35,309 nucleotides of DNA, taken from NCBI GenBank assembly GCA_012730015.1, contig JAAYBT010000103.1, positions 1-35,309 of the forward strand. The letters are read 5' to 3'. Origin of the DNA: Clostridiaceae bacterium. GTDB taxonomy: Bacteria; Bacillota; Clostridia; Acetivibrionales; DTU013. Under the pieces are notes generated by a model that saw only the letters and a program-made list of their open reading frames with translations, did not search any database and was not told the origin of the DNA. The translations under genes and the position numbers were made by a program. This document shows, piece after piece, positions 17,716-26,320 of this stretch (position 1 is its first letter; every line of letters begins with the position of its first letter).

Positions 17716-17745
17716 AGTTTACCATATACAAACAATATTGTGCAA
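17716..17745 (-). promoter_or_regulatory. Possible promoter of the pgsA-mutS2 run
   Basis: Minus-strand TTGCAC (17745-17740), an 18-base spacer and TAAACT (17721-17716), about 30 bases before the pgsA ATG. Both boxes match four of six consensus positions, so the call is tentative. Confidence 0.4.
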
Positions 17746-17767
17746 TGTACGCAAGAAAAAATGCAAA

Positions 17768-18193
17768 TTAGTGTCGGCTTTGATAAGCTTTCTCAATCAA
17801 ATCAAAAATCTCAGGTCTGAACTTCTTTATGTTGACAGGCTTCAAGCTGCTGTCCGTCCAACAATGTACTGTCTCGCCTTCTGTGATAGGCTTGTCGGAA
17901 CCTGCTTTGCACACTTCATAATGAAACATAAGCCTGGTTCCCGTATAGTCCTTAATGCTCGTTTTAACAATAATCTCGTCCTCATATCTGGCAAAGCCCT
18001 TAAAGCTACATTTTAATTCCAGTAGAGGCAGCATAGCCCCATCTTCCTCAATCTTCGAATAAGGCAATCCCATCTTTCTGATAAAATCCGTTCTGCCCGC
18101 CTCAAACCATACAGGGTAGTTGGAGTGATGAACTACTCCCATCTGATCTGTTTCGGCATACCTTACAACAAATGGTGTTTGGGTTATAAACAT
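17768..18193 (-). CDS. Acyl-CoA thioesterase, YbgC/FadM (hotdog) family
   Basis: A 141-aa hotdog-fold protein. The family motif RYAETDQMGVVHHSNYPVWF (residues 11-30) includes the catalytic aspartate D16 and is followed by EAGRTDF. The ARYEDEIIVKTSI and TRLMFHYEV strands are typical. It probably hydrolyses short or medium acyl-CoA or acyl-ACP; the substrate cannot be told from sequence. GGAGGG lies six bases before the ATG. A hairpin terminator upstream separates it from the small DUF2007-like gene, so it seems to have its own promoter. Confidence 0.88.
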   Translation of the reverse strand: MFITQTPFVVRYAETDQMGVVHHSNYPVWFEAGRTDFIRKMGLPYSKIEEDGAMLPLLELKCSFKGFARYEDEIIVKTSIKDYTGTRLMFHYEVCKAGSDKPITEGETVHCWTDSSLKPVNIKKFRPEIFDLIEKAYQSRH

Positions 18194-18241
18194 TTCTTTC
18201 CCTCCGTCTTATCTTCAGAAATAAAATGTCCTAAAAATAAC

Positions 18242-18270
18242 AAGCCCGTGCTTTGAAGCTGCACGGGTTT
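18242..18270 (-). terminator. Intrinsic terminator (usable on both strands)
   Basis: CCCGTGC (18245-18251) pairs with GCACGGG (18261-18267), extended by a G-T and two A-T pairs. On the minus strand it is followed by a T-rich stretch (TTGTTATTTTT), which would end the transcript of the small gene at 18332-18529. On the plus strand TTTTT also follows. Confidence 0.7.
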
Positions 18271-18331
18271 TTCCTTCTGTATAATACTATAGTTTCGGCA
18301 TGATTCTACTTTTTCCTTCTTCATCGAATCC

Positions 18332-18529
18332 TTAATAACCCTTTTCGATAATAACACTATGCGCTTCTTCTACTTCCGCTTCAGGTACAAGTACTTCGTA
18401 ATAGTTGTCGTTGCTATCATGACTTTTGCTTATAGGCCTAAGCTTAACAAGAATCCCCTCTTTTGTAAGGATCTGCTCCAACGCTGTTGCAATATCCTTA
18501 CTTTGAGCCATATATACGACTGTCCACAT
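18332..18529 (-). CDS. Small DUF2007-like protein
   Basis: A 65-aa soluble protein: MWTVVYMAQSKDIATALEQI, then LVKLRPI, YYEVLVPEAEVEEAHSVIIE. The beta-alpha-beta layout, with a transmitter-like VYMAQSKDIA start and a final EVEEAHSVI helix, resembles the DUF2007 'putative signal transducing protein' family. As I recall, Clostridia often keep such a gene next to dnaE, as here (101 bases downstream of it). GGGG lies nine bases before the ATG. No biochemical function can be assigned. Confidence 0.7.
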   Translation of the reverse strand: MWTVVYMAQSKDIATALEQILTKEGILVKLRPISKSHDSNDNYYEVLVPEAEVEEAHSVIIEKGY

Positions 18530-18630
18530 CTTAACACGCCCCTTTTTGGACTAATCACCCGAGATAACTATATATTATTTCACCTTAAAAATCAATACAA
18601 TTTGTCTGTATAACCGCTAAAAGCCTTTAT

Positions 18631-21600
18631 TTATCGATGCTTTGAAACAATCTTCACGTTTTCTTCACCAAACCGCTCAACAAGCTCTCTATGCAGTGTT
18701 TCTCCTAATTCTACCCGATATTCGCGAATCTCCATCTTGGCAATATTTCCCGTTCCATCTGCTCCACAAAAACATACCGGCGTGTCTCCCTTGAAATACT
18801 GCAACAAGGATAATGTAGATTTCAAAAGCTTACTGTCCTCGGAGGCTTGTGTCTTAATAAAAAGCTTGTCATAGCCTTGCTGCTTGTTCTTATAGCGCTG
18901 CTCACCTGAACGCCTCTGTCCCCTACTATATCCGCCTGTGTCCAAGGATGCATATTCAGCCGTGCTTTCCTGAACAAGCTCTCCAATCTGTCGCTTCCTT
19001 ATTGGCCTAACAGAATCGCAAATAATCTTAGGCTGCTCATCCTCCTTTATGCTAATGCGTCCATCAATGAAAACAGCATTCTCGTCTATCAGGTAATCAG
19101 CATATCTCGACAGAACCGTTGGAAATACTATTATCTCCATGCTGCCGAAGAGGTCTTCCAATGTAACGAAAGCCATAAGATTGTTGCTCTTTGTCGTCTT
19201 TGACTTCTTCTGTGCAACTATCCCTCCTACCGTTACCAGCATGCCGTCGATCAGATTCTTCCCCGCTGCAGCCATGCCACCCATATCCGCTTCGGTCCCT
19301 TCCGCTCCGGCCTCGCCAAAGTCAGAGCTATTGATTGTCGTCTGCTCCAAAATTTCATCTTCATATTCCTGGAGCGGGTGTCCGGATACATAGAGCCCAA
19401 GCATCTCCTTTTCCATTGATAGCAGCCTTTTGGGCTCGAATTCCTTCAGCTCTGGATAGTCTACCTCAAGCTTCATGGCCTTTGCCTCGCCCGGTATTTC
19501 GAAAAGAGAGAGCTGTCCTTCCACCTTGCTCTTCCTGCTTTGCTGCGCCCCATCCAAGAGCTTTTCATATACTGCCATCATTCTTGAGCGATACACTCCA
19601 AGAGAGTCGAATGCGCCGCATTTTATTAAGCTTTCAACACATCTTTTATTAAAATCCTTACTGCCGATTCTTTCACAAAAGTCACCGAAGCTTTTGAAGG
19701 GGCCCTTTTCTTCCCGCTCCTTTATCAACTCTCTAACAGCGCCCTCTCCAACATTCTTTACAGCAGCCATGCCAAACCTTATTTTTTTGTTTACTACCGT
19801 AAACCTAACATCACTTTCATTTACATCGGGAGGCAATACATCAATGCCCGTTTGCTTGCATTCATGAACATAGCGGGATACCTTTTCGGCAGAGCCCAGG
19901 AAGCTGTTCAATGTGGCCGCCATAAACTCAATGGGATAATAATACTTAAGCCAGGCAGTTTGATATGCTACTACAGCATACGCTGCTGCATGGGATTTGT
20001 TGAATGCATAGCTGGCAAAGTCCATCATTTCATCAAAGATGTGGTTAGCCGTCTTTTCATCAACGCCGTTTCTGACCGCTCCCATTAGTGTAACATTTCC
20101 ATCCTCGTCAACAATGCCGTGTATAAAGTTTTCTCTCTCTTTTTGCATGACATCATGCTTTTTCTTGGACATGGCGCGCCTTACAAGGTCTGAACGTCCG
20201 TATGAATAGCCACCAAGATCTCTGACTATCTGCATGACCTGTTCCTGATACACGATGCATCCATACGTAACATTCAGAATATTCTCAAGCAAGGGGTGTT
20301 CATATGTAACCTGTGTAGGGTTGTTCTTGTTCCTTATGTACTTTGGTATAGAATCCATCGGTCCGGGCCTGTATAGAGAAATTCCGGCGATAATGTCCTC
20401 AAGGGTTGTGGGCTGCAGATCCTTCATAAACTGAGTCATCCCGGCGCTTTCAAGCTGGAAGACCCCCGCCGTTTTTCCCTCTCCTATCATCTTGTAGACA
20501 TTCCCGTCGTCCATGTTAAGCTTATCAATATTTACTCTTGTACCATAGTTCTTAAATACCAGCTCGACGGCATCTCTTATAACGGTCAGCGTACGCAGCC
20601 CCAAAAAGTCCATCTTAAGTAAGCCCATTTCCTCGAGAAGCCCCATGGGGAACTGGGTTGTGACACTCTCATCATTCTTTTGCAGGGGCACATATTCTGT
20701 AATCGGTTCCTTGGAAATAACCACACCGGCGGCATGGGTGCTGGCATGTCTTGGCATACCCTCCATTAACCGCGCCATGTCAATTAGCTCCTTTATCCTC
20801 TCATCATCATCATAGCGCATCCTCAGCTCCGAATTTATATCAAGCGCCTTATCTATACTCATGCCTATTTGGAAGGGAATCATTTTAGCTACCCGGTCAA
20901 CATCTCCGTAAGGAATATCCAAGGCCCTTCCTACATCCCTTATTGCACCTCTTGCCGCCATTGTTCCGAAGGTAATTATCTGTGCAACCCTATCCTTGCC
21001 ATATTTTTGTACAACATAATCAATAACCTCCTGCCTTCTTTCATAACAGAAGTCAATGTCGATATCAGGCATCGAAATCCTTTCCGGGTTGAGAAATCTT
21101 TCAAAAAGCAAATTATACTTCAGTGGATCAACGCTGGTAATATTGAGGCAGTAGGAGGTCAGGCTCCCTGCAGCCGAGCCTCTGCCCGGCCCTACCATTA
21201 TTCCATTCTCTCTGGCATATCTGATAAAGTCCCAAACTATCAAAAAATAGTCCACATATCCCATCTGTTTGATAATGCGCAGCTCATATTCAAGCCTCTT
21301 AGTATAAATGGGATTTGCCGCATCCTCGCCATACAAGCGCTCAAGCCCCTTATGGCAAAGGGATGAAAGGTACTCAAAGGGCTCACGTCCTTCCGGTACA
21401 TCAAATTCAGGCAAATGCAGCTTATTGAACTCAATTTCAACATTGCAGCTATCTGCTATTTTTACTGTGTTCTCCAGCGCCTCAGGTATGTTTCTAAATG
21501 CCCTGGCCATTTCCTCGGGCGTCTTGATATAAAAGTCATCGGATTTGAACTGCATTCGATCTTCATCGGTGATTTTTTTTCCTGTCTGAATGCATAGCAA

Positions 21601-22281
21601 TACCTCATGGGCCTTTGCATCCTCTCTGTTTAGATAGTGGGCGTCATTTGTGGCAACTAGCGGGATTCCCGTTTCCTTCGAAAGCTTTATCAGGTTTTGG
21701 TTAACCAGATTCTGTTCTTCAATGCCATTACTCTGAAGCTCCAGATAGAAATTGCCCTGCCCGAATATTTCATTAAAGGTCAGCGCCCTTTGCCTGGCCT
21801 TTTTGTAGTCACTGTTCAAAATCGCAGACGGCACATCGCCTGACAGGCATGCGCTAAGCGCCGTAATCCCTTTGGAATATTGCCTGAGCACATCAAGATC
21901 GATTCTTGGTTTATAATAGAAGCCCTCTAGGAAACCGACAGATACGATTTTCATGAGGTTTTTGTAGCCCTCATTATCTCTTGCAAGCAGCACCAGATGG
22001 CCCTGATCGGCATCGACTCCCTGCTGCTTGTCAAATCGTGTACGTTTTGCCGTGTAAACCTCGCAGCCCAAAATAGGCTTTATGCCATGCTTTAAAGCTG
22101 CCTTGTAAAAATCTATGACACCATACATGACCCCGTGGTCCGTAATGGCAATGCTCTTCATCCCCAGCTGAGCCACACGCTCAATCAAAGGCTGTATTCT
22201 GTTTGCACCGTCAAGCAGGCTATACTCGGTATGAATATGTAGATGAACAAAGTCCGGTGCTGACGAAGACAACCCATCCAT
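18631..22281 (-). CDS. dnaE: DNA polymerase III subunit alpha DnaE
   Basis: A 1216-aa replicative polymerase. The PHP domain starts with FVHLHIHTEYSLLDG and HGVMYGVIDFYKAA. The catalytic palm carries GPGRGSAAGSLTSY and MPDIDIDFCYERR. The fingers hold YRPGPMDSIPKYIRNK, then GCIVYQEQVMQI. An OB fold near the C-terminus (MLVTVGGIVAQKKSKTTKSN) is followed by a tail resembling the tau-binding region. The ATG at 22281 is chosen because GGAGGG lies seven bases upstream; a TTG at 22296 has none. In Firmicutes, DnaE extends primers before PolC takes over. I see no convincing promoter directly upstream. Confidence 0.97.
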   Translation of the reverse strand: MDGLSSSAPDFVHLHIHTEYSLLDGANRIQPLIERVAQLGMKSIAITDHGVMYGVIDFYKAALKHGIKPILGCEVYTAKRTRFDKQQGVDADQGHLVLLARDNEGYKNLMKIVSVGFLEGFYYKPRIDLDVLRQYSKGITALSACLSGDVPSAILNSDYKKARQRALTFNEIFGQGNFYLELQSNGIEEQNLVNQNLIKLSKETGIPLVATNDAHYLNREDAKAHEVLLCIQTGKKITDEDRMQFKSDDFYIKTPEEMARAFRNIPEALENTVKIADSCNVEIEFNKLHLPEFDVPEGREPFEYLSSLCHKGLERLYGEDAANPIYTKRLEYELRIIKQMGYVDYFLIVWDFIRYARENGIMVGPGRGSAAGSLTSYCLNITSVDPLKYNLLFERFLNPERISMPDIDIDFCYERRQEVIDYVVQKYGKDRVAQIITFGTMAARGAIRDVGRALDIPYGDVDRVAKMIPFQIGMSIDKALDINSELRMRYDDDERIKELIDMARLMEGMPRHASTHAAGVVISKEPITEYVPLQKNDESVTTQFPMGLLEEMGLLKMDFLGLRTLTVIRDAVELVFKNYGTRVNIDKLNMDDGNVYKMIGEGKTAGVFQLESAGMTQFMKDLQPTTLEDIIAGISLYRPGPMDSIPKYIRNKNNPTQVTYEHPLLENILNVTYGCIVYQEQVMQIVRDLGGYSYGRSDLVRRAMSKKKHDVMQKERENFIHGIVDEDGNVTLMGAVRNGVDEKTANHIFDEMMDFASYAFNKSHAAAYAVVAYQTAWLKYYYPIEFMAATLNSFLGSAEKVSRYVHECKQTGIDVLPPDVNESDVRFTVVNKKIRFGMAAVKNVGEGAVRELIKEREEKGPFKSFGDFCERIGSKDFNKRCVESLIKCGAFDSLGVYRSRMMAVYEKLLDGAQQSRKSKVEGQLSLFEIPGEAKAMKLEVDYPELKEFEPKRLLSMEKEMLGLYVSGHPLQEYEDEILEQTTINSSDFGEAGAEGTEADMGGMAAAGKNLIDGMLVTVGGIVAQKKSKTTKSNNLMAFVTLEDLFGSMEIIVFPTVLSRYADYLIDENAVFIDGRISIKEDEQPKIICDSVRPIRKRQIGELVQESTAEYASLDTGGYSRGQRRSGEQRYKNKQQGYDKLFIKTQASEDSKLLKSTLSLLQYFKGDTPVCFCGADGTGNIAKMEIREYRVELGETLHRELVERFGEENVKIVSKHR

Positions 22282-22400
22282 AAGCCAACCCTCCAATCGC
22301 TAGGCTAAACTGTTCAGACCAACAGCCTTGTTTATTCCAGTTTCGTATCAAAGCACCTTACTGCAGTGCCCCCTCCAAACATAATAGAGTTACTTTTTTA

Positions 22401-22441
22401 GGGACAGTTCTAAGGCAGTGCACTTTGACAGAATCGGCCCC
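22401..22441. repeat. Decayed copy of a palindromic GGGACAGTTCT repeat
   Basis: It starts with GGGACAGTTCT and shares 33 identical bases (22401-22433) with the intact copy at 22454-22486, a 53-base offset. Its right arm has changed to AGAATCGGCCCC, so the terminal palindrome is imperfect. It lies between dnaE and the HD-GYP gene. Confidence 0.8.
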
Positions 22442-22452
22442 TTACTCTAATT

Positions 22453-22494
22453 GGGGACAGTTCTAAGGCAGTGCACTTTGACAGAACTGTCCCC
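22453..22494. repeat. Intact palindromic repeat, REP/MITE-like
   Basis: Perfect 12-base inverted arms GGGGACAGTTCT (22453-22464) and AGAACTGTCCCC (22483-22494) flank an 18-base centre that holds the palindrome AGTGCACT. Similar GGGGACNGTTCT palindromes are scattered through clostridial genomes and are often linked to IS200-like REP-associated transposases; none is encoded here. It ends five bases from the stop codon of the HD-GYP gene and could serve that transcript as a 3' stem-loop. Confidence 0.8.
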
Positions 22495-22499
22495 CTACA

Positions 22500-23564
22500 T
22501 TATACCTCACAACCATCAACAATGAAAACATTGGTGAACATAGAAAGGTCAATTTCCTTATAGATTGATTGCTTTTGCATTTTGCTATTGTAGACAATCC
22601 GGACAACAGGTCTGGTGGGCGCACTTCTGTTATCACGCACCACGATGCCCCTTTCCTTGGTATTCAGCATGACACCCGTTCCAACCGGATAGACGGAGAC
22701 ATATTTTACAAAGCTCTCAATAACGGTTCGGTCGAAATGATTTACTCCAAGGGTCGTAATATATTCATAGACCTCATTCGGTCTAAGCTTTTTCCTGTAA
22801 ACTCGATCTGAAGTCAGCGCATCATAAACATCTGCAATCGCAACAATCCTGGCACATATTTGAATATTGTCCCCCTTTAGCTGGAGGGGATATCCGCTGC
22901 CATCATACCTTTCATGATGTCCGAAGGCAATATAAGCCGAAATCATGCTTATCCCTTTACTTTTCTTTAATAGTTCATAGCCAAGAACAGTATGCTTCTT
23001 TATTTCCTCGAATTCCTCGACCGTGAGCTGTGATGGCTTTTTAAGAATCTCCATGGGGATACACAGTTTGCCTATATCATGCATCATAGCTCCGACTCCA
23101 AGCTCCCTAAGCCTGTGGATGTCAAAGCCAAGGCCTATTCCGGTAATAAGCGACAAAATACACACATTAACCGAATGCTCGAAGGTGTAGTCGTCTACGG
23201 ATTTTATCTCTGAAAGGTTATAAAGGATATCATCGTTGGTTAACAGCTCGTCCAGAATTTTATTCACCATAAGCTTCACTTCTTTTACATCCAGTGTAGG
23301 TGAAAACTGGTAATTGCTCATCATCCTTTTTACAAGAGTTTTTGCTTCCCTATGTGTTTTTCCCTTTATAATATCCTTAAGCTCTATGTCTGCAGAAATA
23401 TCATCCTCAAGATATACTTCAGAAATACCAAGCTGCTTCAACTTCGTTACATAACAATCTCTTAATTCCATACCCTTTGATAGCAATACTCCTCCTTCGG
23501 AATTGAAGATCGTACGGGCAAGCTTTGCGCCAATCTGTAATGATTCCAGTTTCACTTTTCGCAT
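22500..23564 (-). CDS. HD-GYP domain protein (predicted c-di-GMP phosphodiesterase)
   Basis: A 354-aa protein. The N-terminal region (about 1-60, VKLESLQIGAKLARTIFNSEG, then GVLLSKGMELRD) resembles the DUF3391-like cap found before HD-GYP domains. The HD-GYP core (about 125-300) has MMHDIGKLCIP with H162/D163 and HHERYDGSGYP (216-226), both intact. A C-terminal extension (about 295-354) with GTGVMLNTKERGIVV is a common PilZ-like-sized tail. It has no REC domain, so its input is not a paired kinase. The ATG at 23564 has GGGAGG upstream. An upstream in-frame start at 23648 would translate the 15-bp repeats and seems less likely. It lies 218 bases upstream of dnaE. Confidence 0.9.
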   Translation of the reverse strand: MRKVKLESLQIGAKLARTIFNSEGGVLLSKGMELRDCYVTKLKQLGISEVYLEDDISADIELKDIIKGKTHREAKTLVKRMMSNYQFSPTLDVKEVKLMVNKILDELLTNDDILYNLSEIKSVDDYTFEHSVNVCILSLITGIGLGFDIHRLRELGVGAMMHDIGKLCIPMEILKKPSQLTVEEFEEIKKHTVLGYELLKKSKGISMISAYIAFGHHERYDGSGYPLQLKGDNIQICARIVAIADVYDALTSDRVYRKKLRPNEVYEYITTLGVNHFDRTVIESFVKYVSVYPVGTGVMLNTKERGIVVRDNRSAPTRPVVRIVYNSKMQKQSIYKEIDLSMFTNVFIVDGCEV

Positions 23565-23588
23565 TTCAGCCTCCCAGAGGTTTTCTTT

Positions 23589-23633
23589 TGTATAAAGCAC
23601 TGTTGTATAAAGCGCTATCGAGTAAAGTACTAT
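23589..23633 (-). repeat. Three 15-bp tandem repeats upstream of the HD-GYP gene
   Basis: Plus-strand units TGTATAAAGCACTGT, TGTATAAAGCGCTAT and CGAGTAAAGTACTAT lie head to tail. The first two differ at two positions; the third matches the second at ten of fifteen. The units lie in the leader or promoter of the HD-GYP gene. If the longer in-frame ORF were translated they would give the five-residue repeat IVLYS-IALYT-TVLYT. Confidence 0.65.
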
Positions 23634-23815
23634 TAACCTATTCGACAAAATAAATGAAATTCCTTCTCATATTTTTACATGAATAAATAAAAACAAATTT
23701 ACTTTTCCGATATAAACCCCACCCTCAAATGGGTAATTATGGGTAATATGTGTATTTTTGAATCAGTAATGGTATTATATGTTTATCGCTTTGCTAAAGG
23801 AGTCCAGGTGATCAT

Positions 23816-24436
23816 ATGCCAACATGGAATCTTCTTCAATACATTATGCCCGGAAGGATACATCAATCAATTAGGACACTTAGGAGCACACTGACCAAAT
23901 TCAACCCCGCAAGTGTACTTTCCGATGATTGGCGTTACAAACGATATTTTGTTAAGGAATATCAACCGCAGCTATATCAACAGCATACCAAGAAACATTT
24001 TGCAAACTGTATCTTCTGTGCCAATCTTGCAAAATCCAGCTGCCACAAATACTGTTTCAAGTGCGCTGTCGGCACCTATATAAGGTGTAGCCCCGTACTT
24101 CCGGGTGCCATATACAAAGAGCCCCTATATCCACTAGAATCGGAAAGTCTGGTAACTCCCTGGTATTACAGAAAACCGTGCTACCACTTTAGAAGGCTGG
24201 CCCCGGATAAGTACTGTAAAAACATCTACTCACTGTTCAGCTCGATAGGCATATATAACATGGAAATCCTTGAGGGACTTGAAAAAGGCCTTTGTTCAGG
24301 ACAAAAGCCATGCCACATATGCTCATCCGTAAACTATGAGCTCTATAGAGAATGCCTAAATCAGAGAGGCTTTAATACATCTACCGCCTGCCATATAATT
24401 AAAGACAAGCTGAAAATGGCTTATGAATCATCATAG
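23816..24436 (+). CDS. Cysteine-rich hypothetical protein
   Basis: A 206-aa protein I do not recognise. It has 13 cysteines, at 65, 68, 76, 80, 83, 91, 122, 134, 160, 166, 169, 180 and 192, including CIFC, CFKC and CHIC pairs. The composition suggests two zinc or iron-sulfur binding clusters. There is no signal peptide or membrane helix; the front (1-60) is basic and aromatic-rich. AGGTGA lies four bases before the ATG, and AAGGAG further up. No minus-strand gene competes here. It is divergent from the HD-GYP gene and convergent with the phosphohexomutase. The length, ordered CxxC spacing and ribosome site argue for a real gene, but homology is unverified. Confidence 0.65.
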   Translation: MPTWNLLQYIMPGRIHQSIRTLRSTLTKFNPASVLSDDWRYKRYFVKEYQPQLYQQHTKKHFANCIFCANLAKSSCHKYCFKCAVGTYIRCSPVLPGAIYKEPLYPLESESLVTPWYYRKPCYHFRRLAPDKYCKNIYSLFSSIGIYNMEILEGLEKGLCSGQKPCHICSSVNYELYRECLNQRGFNTSTACHIIKDKLKMAYESS

Positions 24437-24462
24437 CAGGCACAGTATATTCTACACTCCGG

Positions 24463-26205
24463 CTATATTTCAAGCAGCTTCCTTATCTCACCTACTGCGC
24501 TTTGTTCTACCTTAGCCAGCTTTCCTTGAGCCGCCTCCAAGGATACCTCTGATACACCATAGTATATCTTAATCTTAGGCTCCGTACCGGATGGCCGCAC
24601 ACAGAACCAGGACCCATCTGTCAATTCGTAATATAGAACATTGGACTCAGGAAGCTCTAATGCTTCTATTGTTCTTTGCGGGAAACGAATTGTCTGCCTA
24701 TTTCCATAATCTCTAAGGGCTGCTACTGCGCATGCTCCGAAAACCTCTGACTTATTGGACCTGAGCGTTTCCATGGCACTGCTTATCTTCTCTAGACCCT
24801 CTTTCCCATGAAGGGTAAACGAAGTAATACCTTCTATAAAATACCCATACTTTTGGAAAATCTCCTGTAGTCCTTCAAATAAAGACATACCTCGACTCCT
24901 GTAATATGCAGCCATCTCTCCTATGAGCATGCTTGCCACCACAGCATCCTTATCACGGGCAAAGGTTCCTGCAAGATAGCCATAGCTTTCTTCAAAGCCC
25001 AGCAGGAATTTTTTCGTGCCCTCCTCATCCAATTCCTTTATCTTTTCACCAATGAACTTAAACCCGGTGAGCACCTCTATCAGCTCAATATCATAGTATT
25101 CGGCTATTTTCCGTGCCAACTCGCTAGTTACTATAGTTTTGACAGCAAAACCATTTGCAGGCAGCGTCCCGGCAGCTTTCTTCTGAGAAAGCATATACTC
25201 CAGCAATAGACAGCCAATCTGATTTCCCGTAAGAACAACATAGTCTCCCGTGGAGCTCTTGACAACCACGCCGACTCTGTCACTATCAGGATCTGTACCT
25301 ATTATCAAGTCTACCTGTTCGCGCTTTGCAAGCTCAATAGCCAGCTTAAAGGCATCCTTCTCCTCCGGATTTGGAGATTTGACCGTGCTGAACTCCGAAT
25401 CAGGCAGCTCCTGCTCGGGTACAACTAACACATTCTTAAATCCAATTTCCTTCAGAATTCTTCTGACAGGCTTATTACCCGAGCCATGCAAGGGAGTGTA
25501 GACAATCTTCATTGTGTCTGCTACGCCGGCAACCACATCCTCATTCACAACCAGTGTTTTCAGGCTGCTTATATAGGCATCATCAATTCCCCTGCCTATT
25601 TTCTTAATCAAGCCTTTTTCCATAGCAAGGCTTTGCTCCATAGGCTCTATTTGAGTAATATCACTTATCTGGTTAATCTCCTCTATAACAGCCTCGGAGG
25701 CTTCCAATGGAAGCTGGCCCCCATCCTCGCCATATACCTTATATCCGTTATACTCCTTCGGATTGTGGCTTGCGGTGATAACAACCCCAGCAGCTGCCTT
25801 CAGATAGCGAACGGCATATGAAAGCACAGGCGTCGGACGAAGCTCGTCAAACAGGTATGCGACAATTCCATTGGCTGCAAAAACCTTAGCCGCCTCCAGA
25901 GCAAATTCGGGTGACATGCGCCTGCAATCGTATGCGATTGCTATACCACGCCCTCTTGCATCCTTTATGCTCTTAATCAGGTAATTAGCCAAGCCCTGGG
26001 AAGACTTCCTGATGGTATATATGTTAATTCTGTTGGTTCCAGCACCAATAATGCCTCTAAGTCCACCTGTACCAAATTCCAGGTCCTTGTAAAACCTCTC
26101 CTCTATCTCCTGAGGATTGTCTCCTATCTTGTCTAACTCACTTTTCGTAGCATCATCAAAGTAGTCGCTTTGCATCCAAAAATCATATATTTTTCTACTT
26201 TCCAT
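24463..26205 (-). CDS. pgcA: Alpha-phosphohexomutase (phosphoglucomutase/phosphomannomutase)
   Basis: A 580-aa enzyme of the long PGM/PMM type, as in B. subtilis PgcA. The active-site serine is S146 in VITASHNPKEYNGYK, the metal loop is IGTDPDSDRVGV, the sugar-binding loop is GFEESYGYLAG and the phosphate loop is RPSGTEPKIKIY. It interconverts glucose-1-P and glucose-6-P, feeding UDP-glucose and cell-envelope sugars. GGAGG lies five bases before the ATG at 26205; an in-frame TTG at 26217 overlaps that site and is rejected. A SorC regulator lies 115 bases upstream, but a terminator-like hairpin stands between, so shared transcription is uncertain. Confidence 0.93.
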   Translation of the reverse strand: MESRKIYDFWMQSDYFDDATKSELDKIGDNPQEIEERFYKDLEFGTGGLRGIIGAGTNRINIYTIRKSSQGLANYLIKSIKDARGRGIAIAYDCRRMSPEFALEAAKVFAANGIVAYLFDELRPTPVLSYAVRYLKAAAGVVITASHNPKEYNGYKVYGEDGGQLPLEASEAVIEEINQISDITQIEPMEQSLAMEKGLIKKIGRGIDDAYISSLKTLVVNEDVVAGVADTMKIVYTPLHGSGNKPVRRILKEIGFKNVLVVPEQELPDSEFSTVKSPNPEEKDAFKLAIELAKREQVDLIIGTDPDSDRVGVVVKSSTGDYVVLTGNQIGCLLLEYMLSQKKAAGTLPANGFAVKTIVTSELARKIAEYYDIELIEVLTGFKFIGEKIKELDEEGTKKFLLGFEESYGYLAGTFARDKDAVVASMLIGEMAAYYRSRGMSLFEGLQEIFQKYGYFIEGITSFTLHGKEGLEKISSAMETLRSNKSEVFGACAVAALRDYGNRQTIRFPQRTIEALELPESNVLYYELTDGSWFCVRPSGTEPKIKIYYGVSEVSLEAAQGKLAKVEQSAVGEIRKLLEI

Positions 26206-26270
26206 AGCATCCTCCAAATAGTGTTCTTCATAGGTTCAAAATATCACATTTTATTCTACCATAGAAAGTA

Positions 26271-26299
26271 AAATAAAAAACTCCTCATCAGCTGATAAG
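26271..26299 (-). terminator. Probable terminator of the SorC-type regulator gene
   Basis: On the minus strand CTTATC-AGCT-GATGAG (26299-26284) forms a six-pair stem with one G-T pair, followed after three bases by TTTTTTATTTT. It lies 21 bases past the regulator stop. Confidence 0.5.
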
Positions 26300-26320
26300 C
26301 AACATAACTAATAAGGATTA

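Noticed and set aside
20869-21366. Plus-strand 165-codon frame
   Set aside because: Antisense of dnaE with no ribosome site or recognisable domain.
22282-22400. Promoter directly upstream of dnaE
   Set aside because: Several T/A-rich hexamers are present but none pairs with a -35 box at a proper distance.
22401-22494. CRISPR array
   Set aside because: Only two copies, the repeat is palindromic with 12-base arms, and the spacing and lack of cas genes do not fit.
23565-23648. Extended N-terminus of the HD-GYP protein from 23648
   Set aside because: The extra 28 residues are built of the 15-bp repeats and lack a ribosome site, whereas GGGAGG precedes the ATG at 23564.
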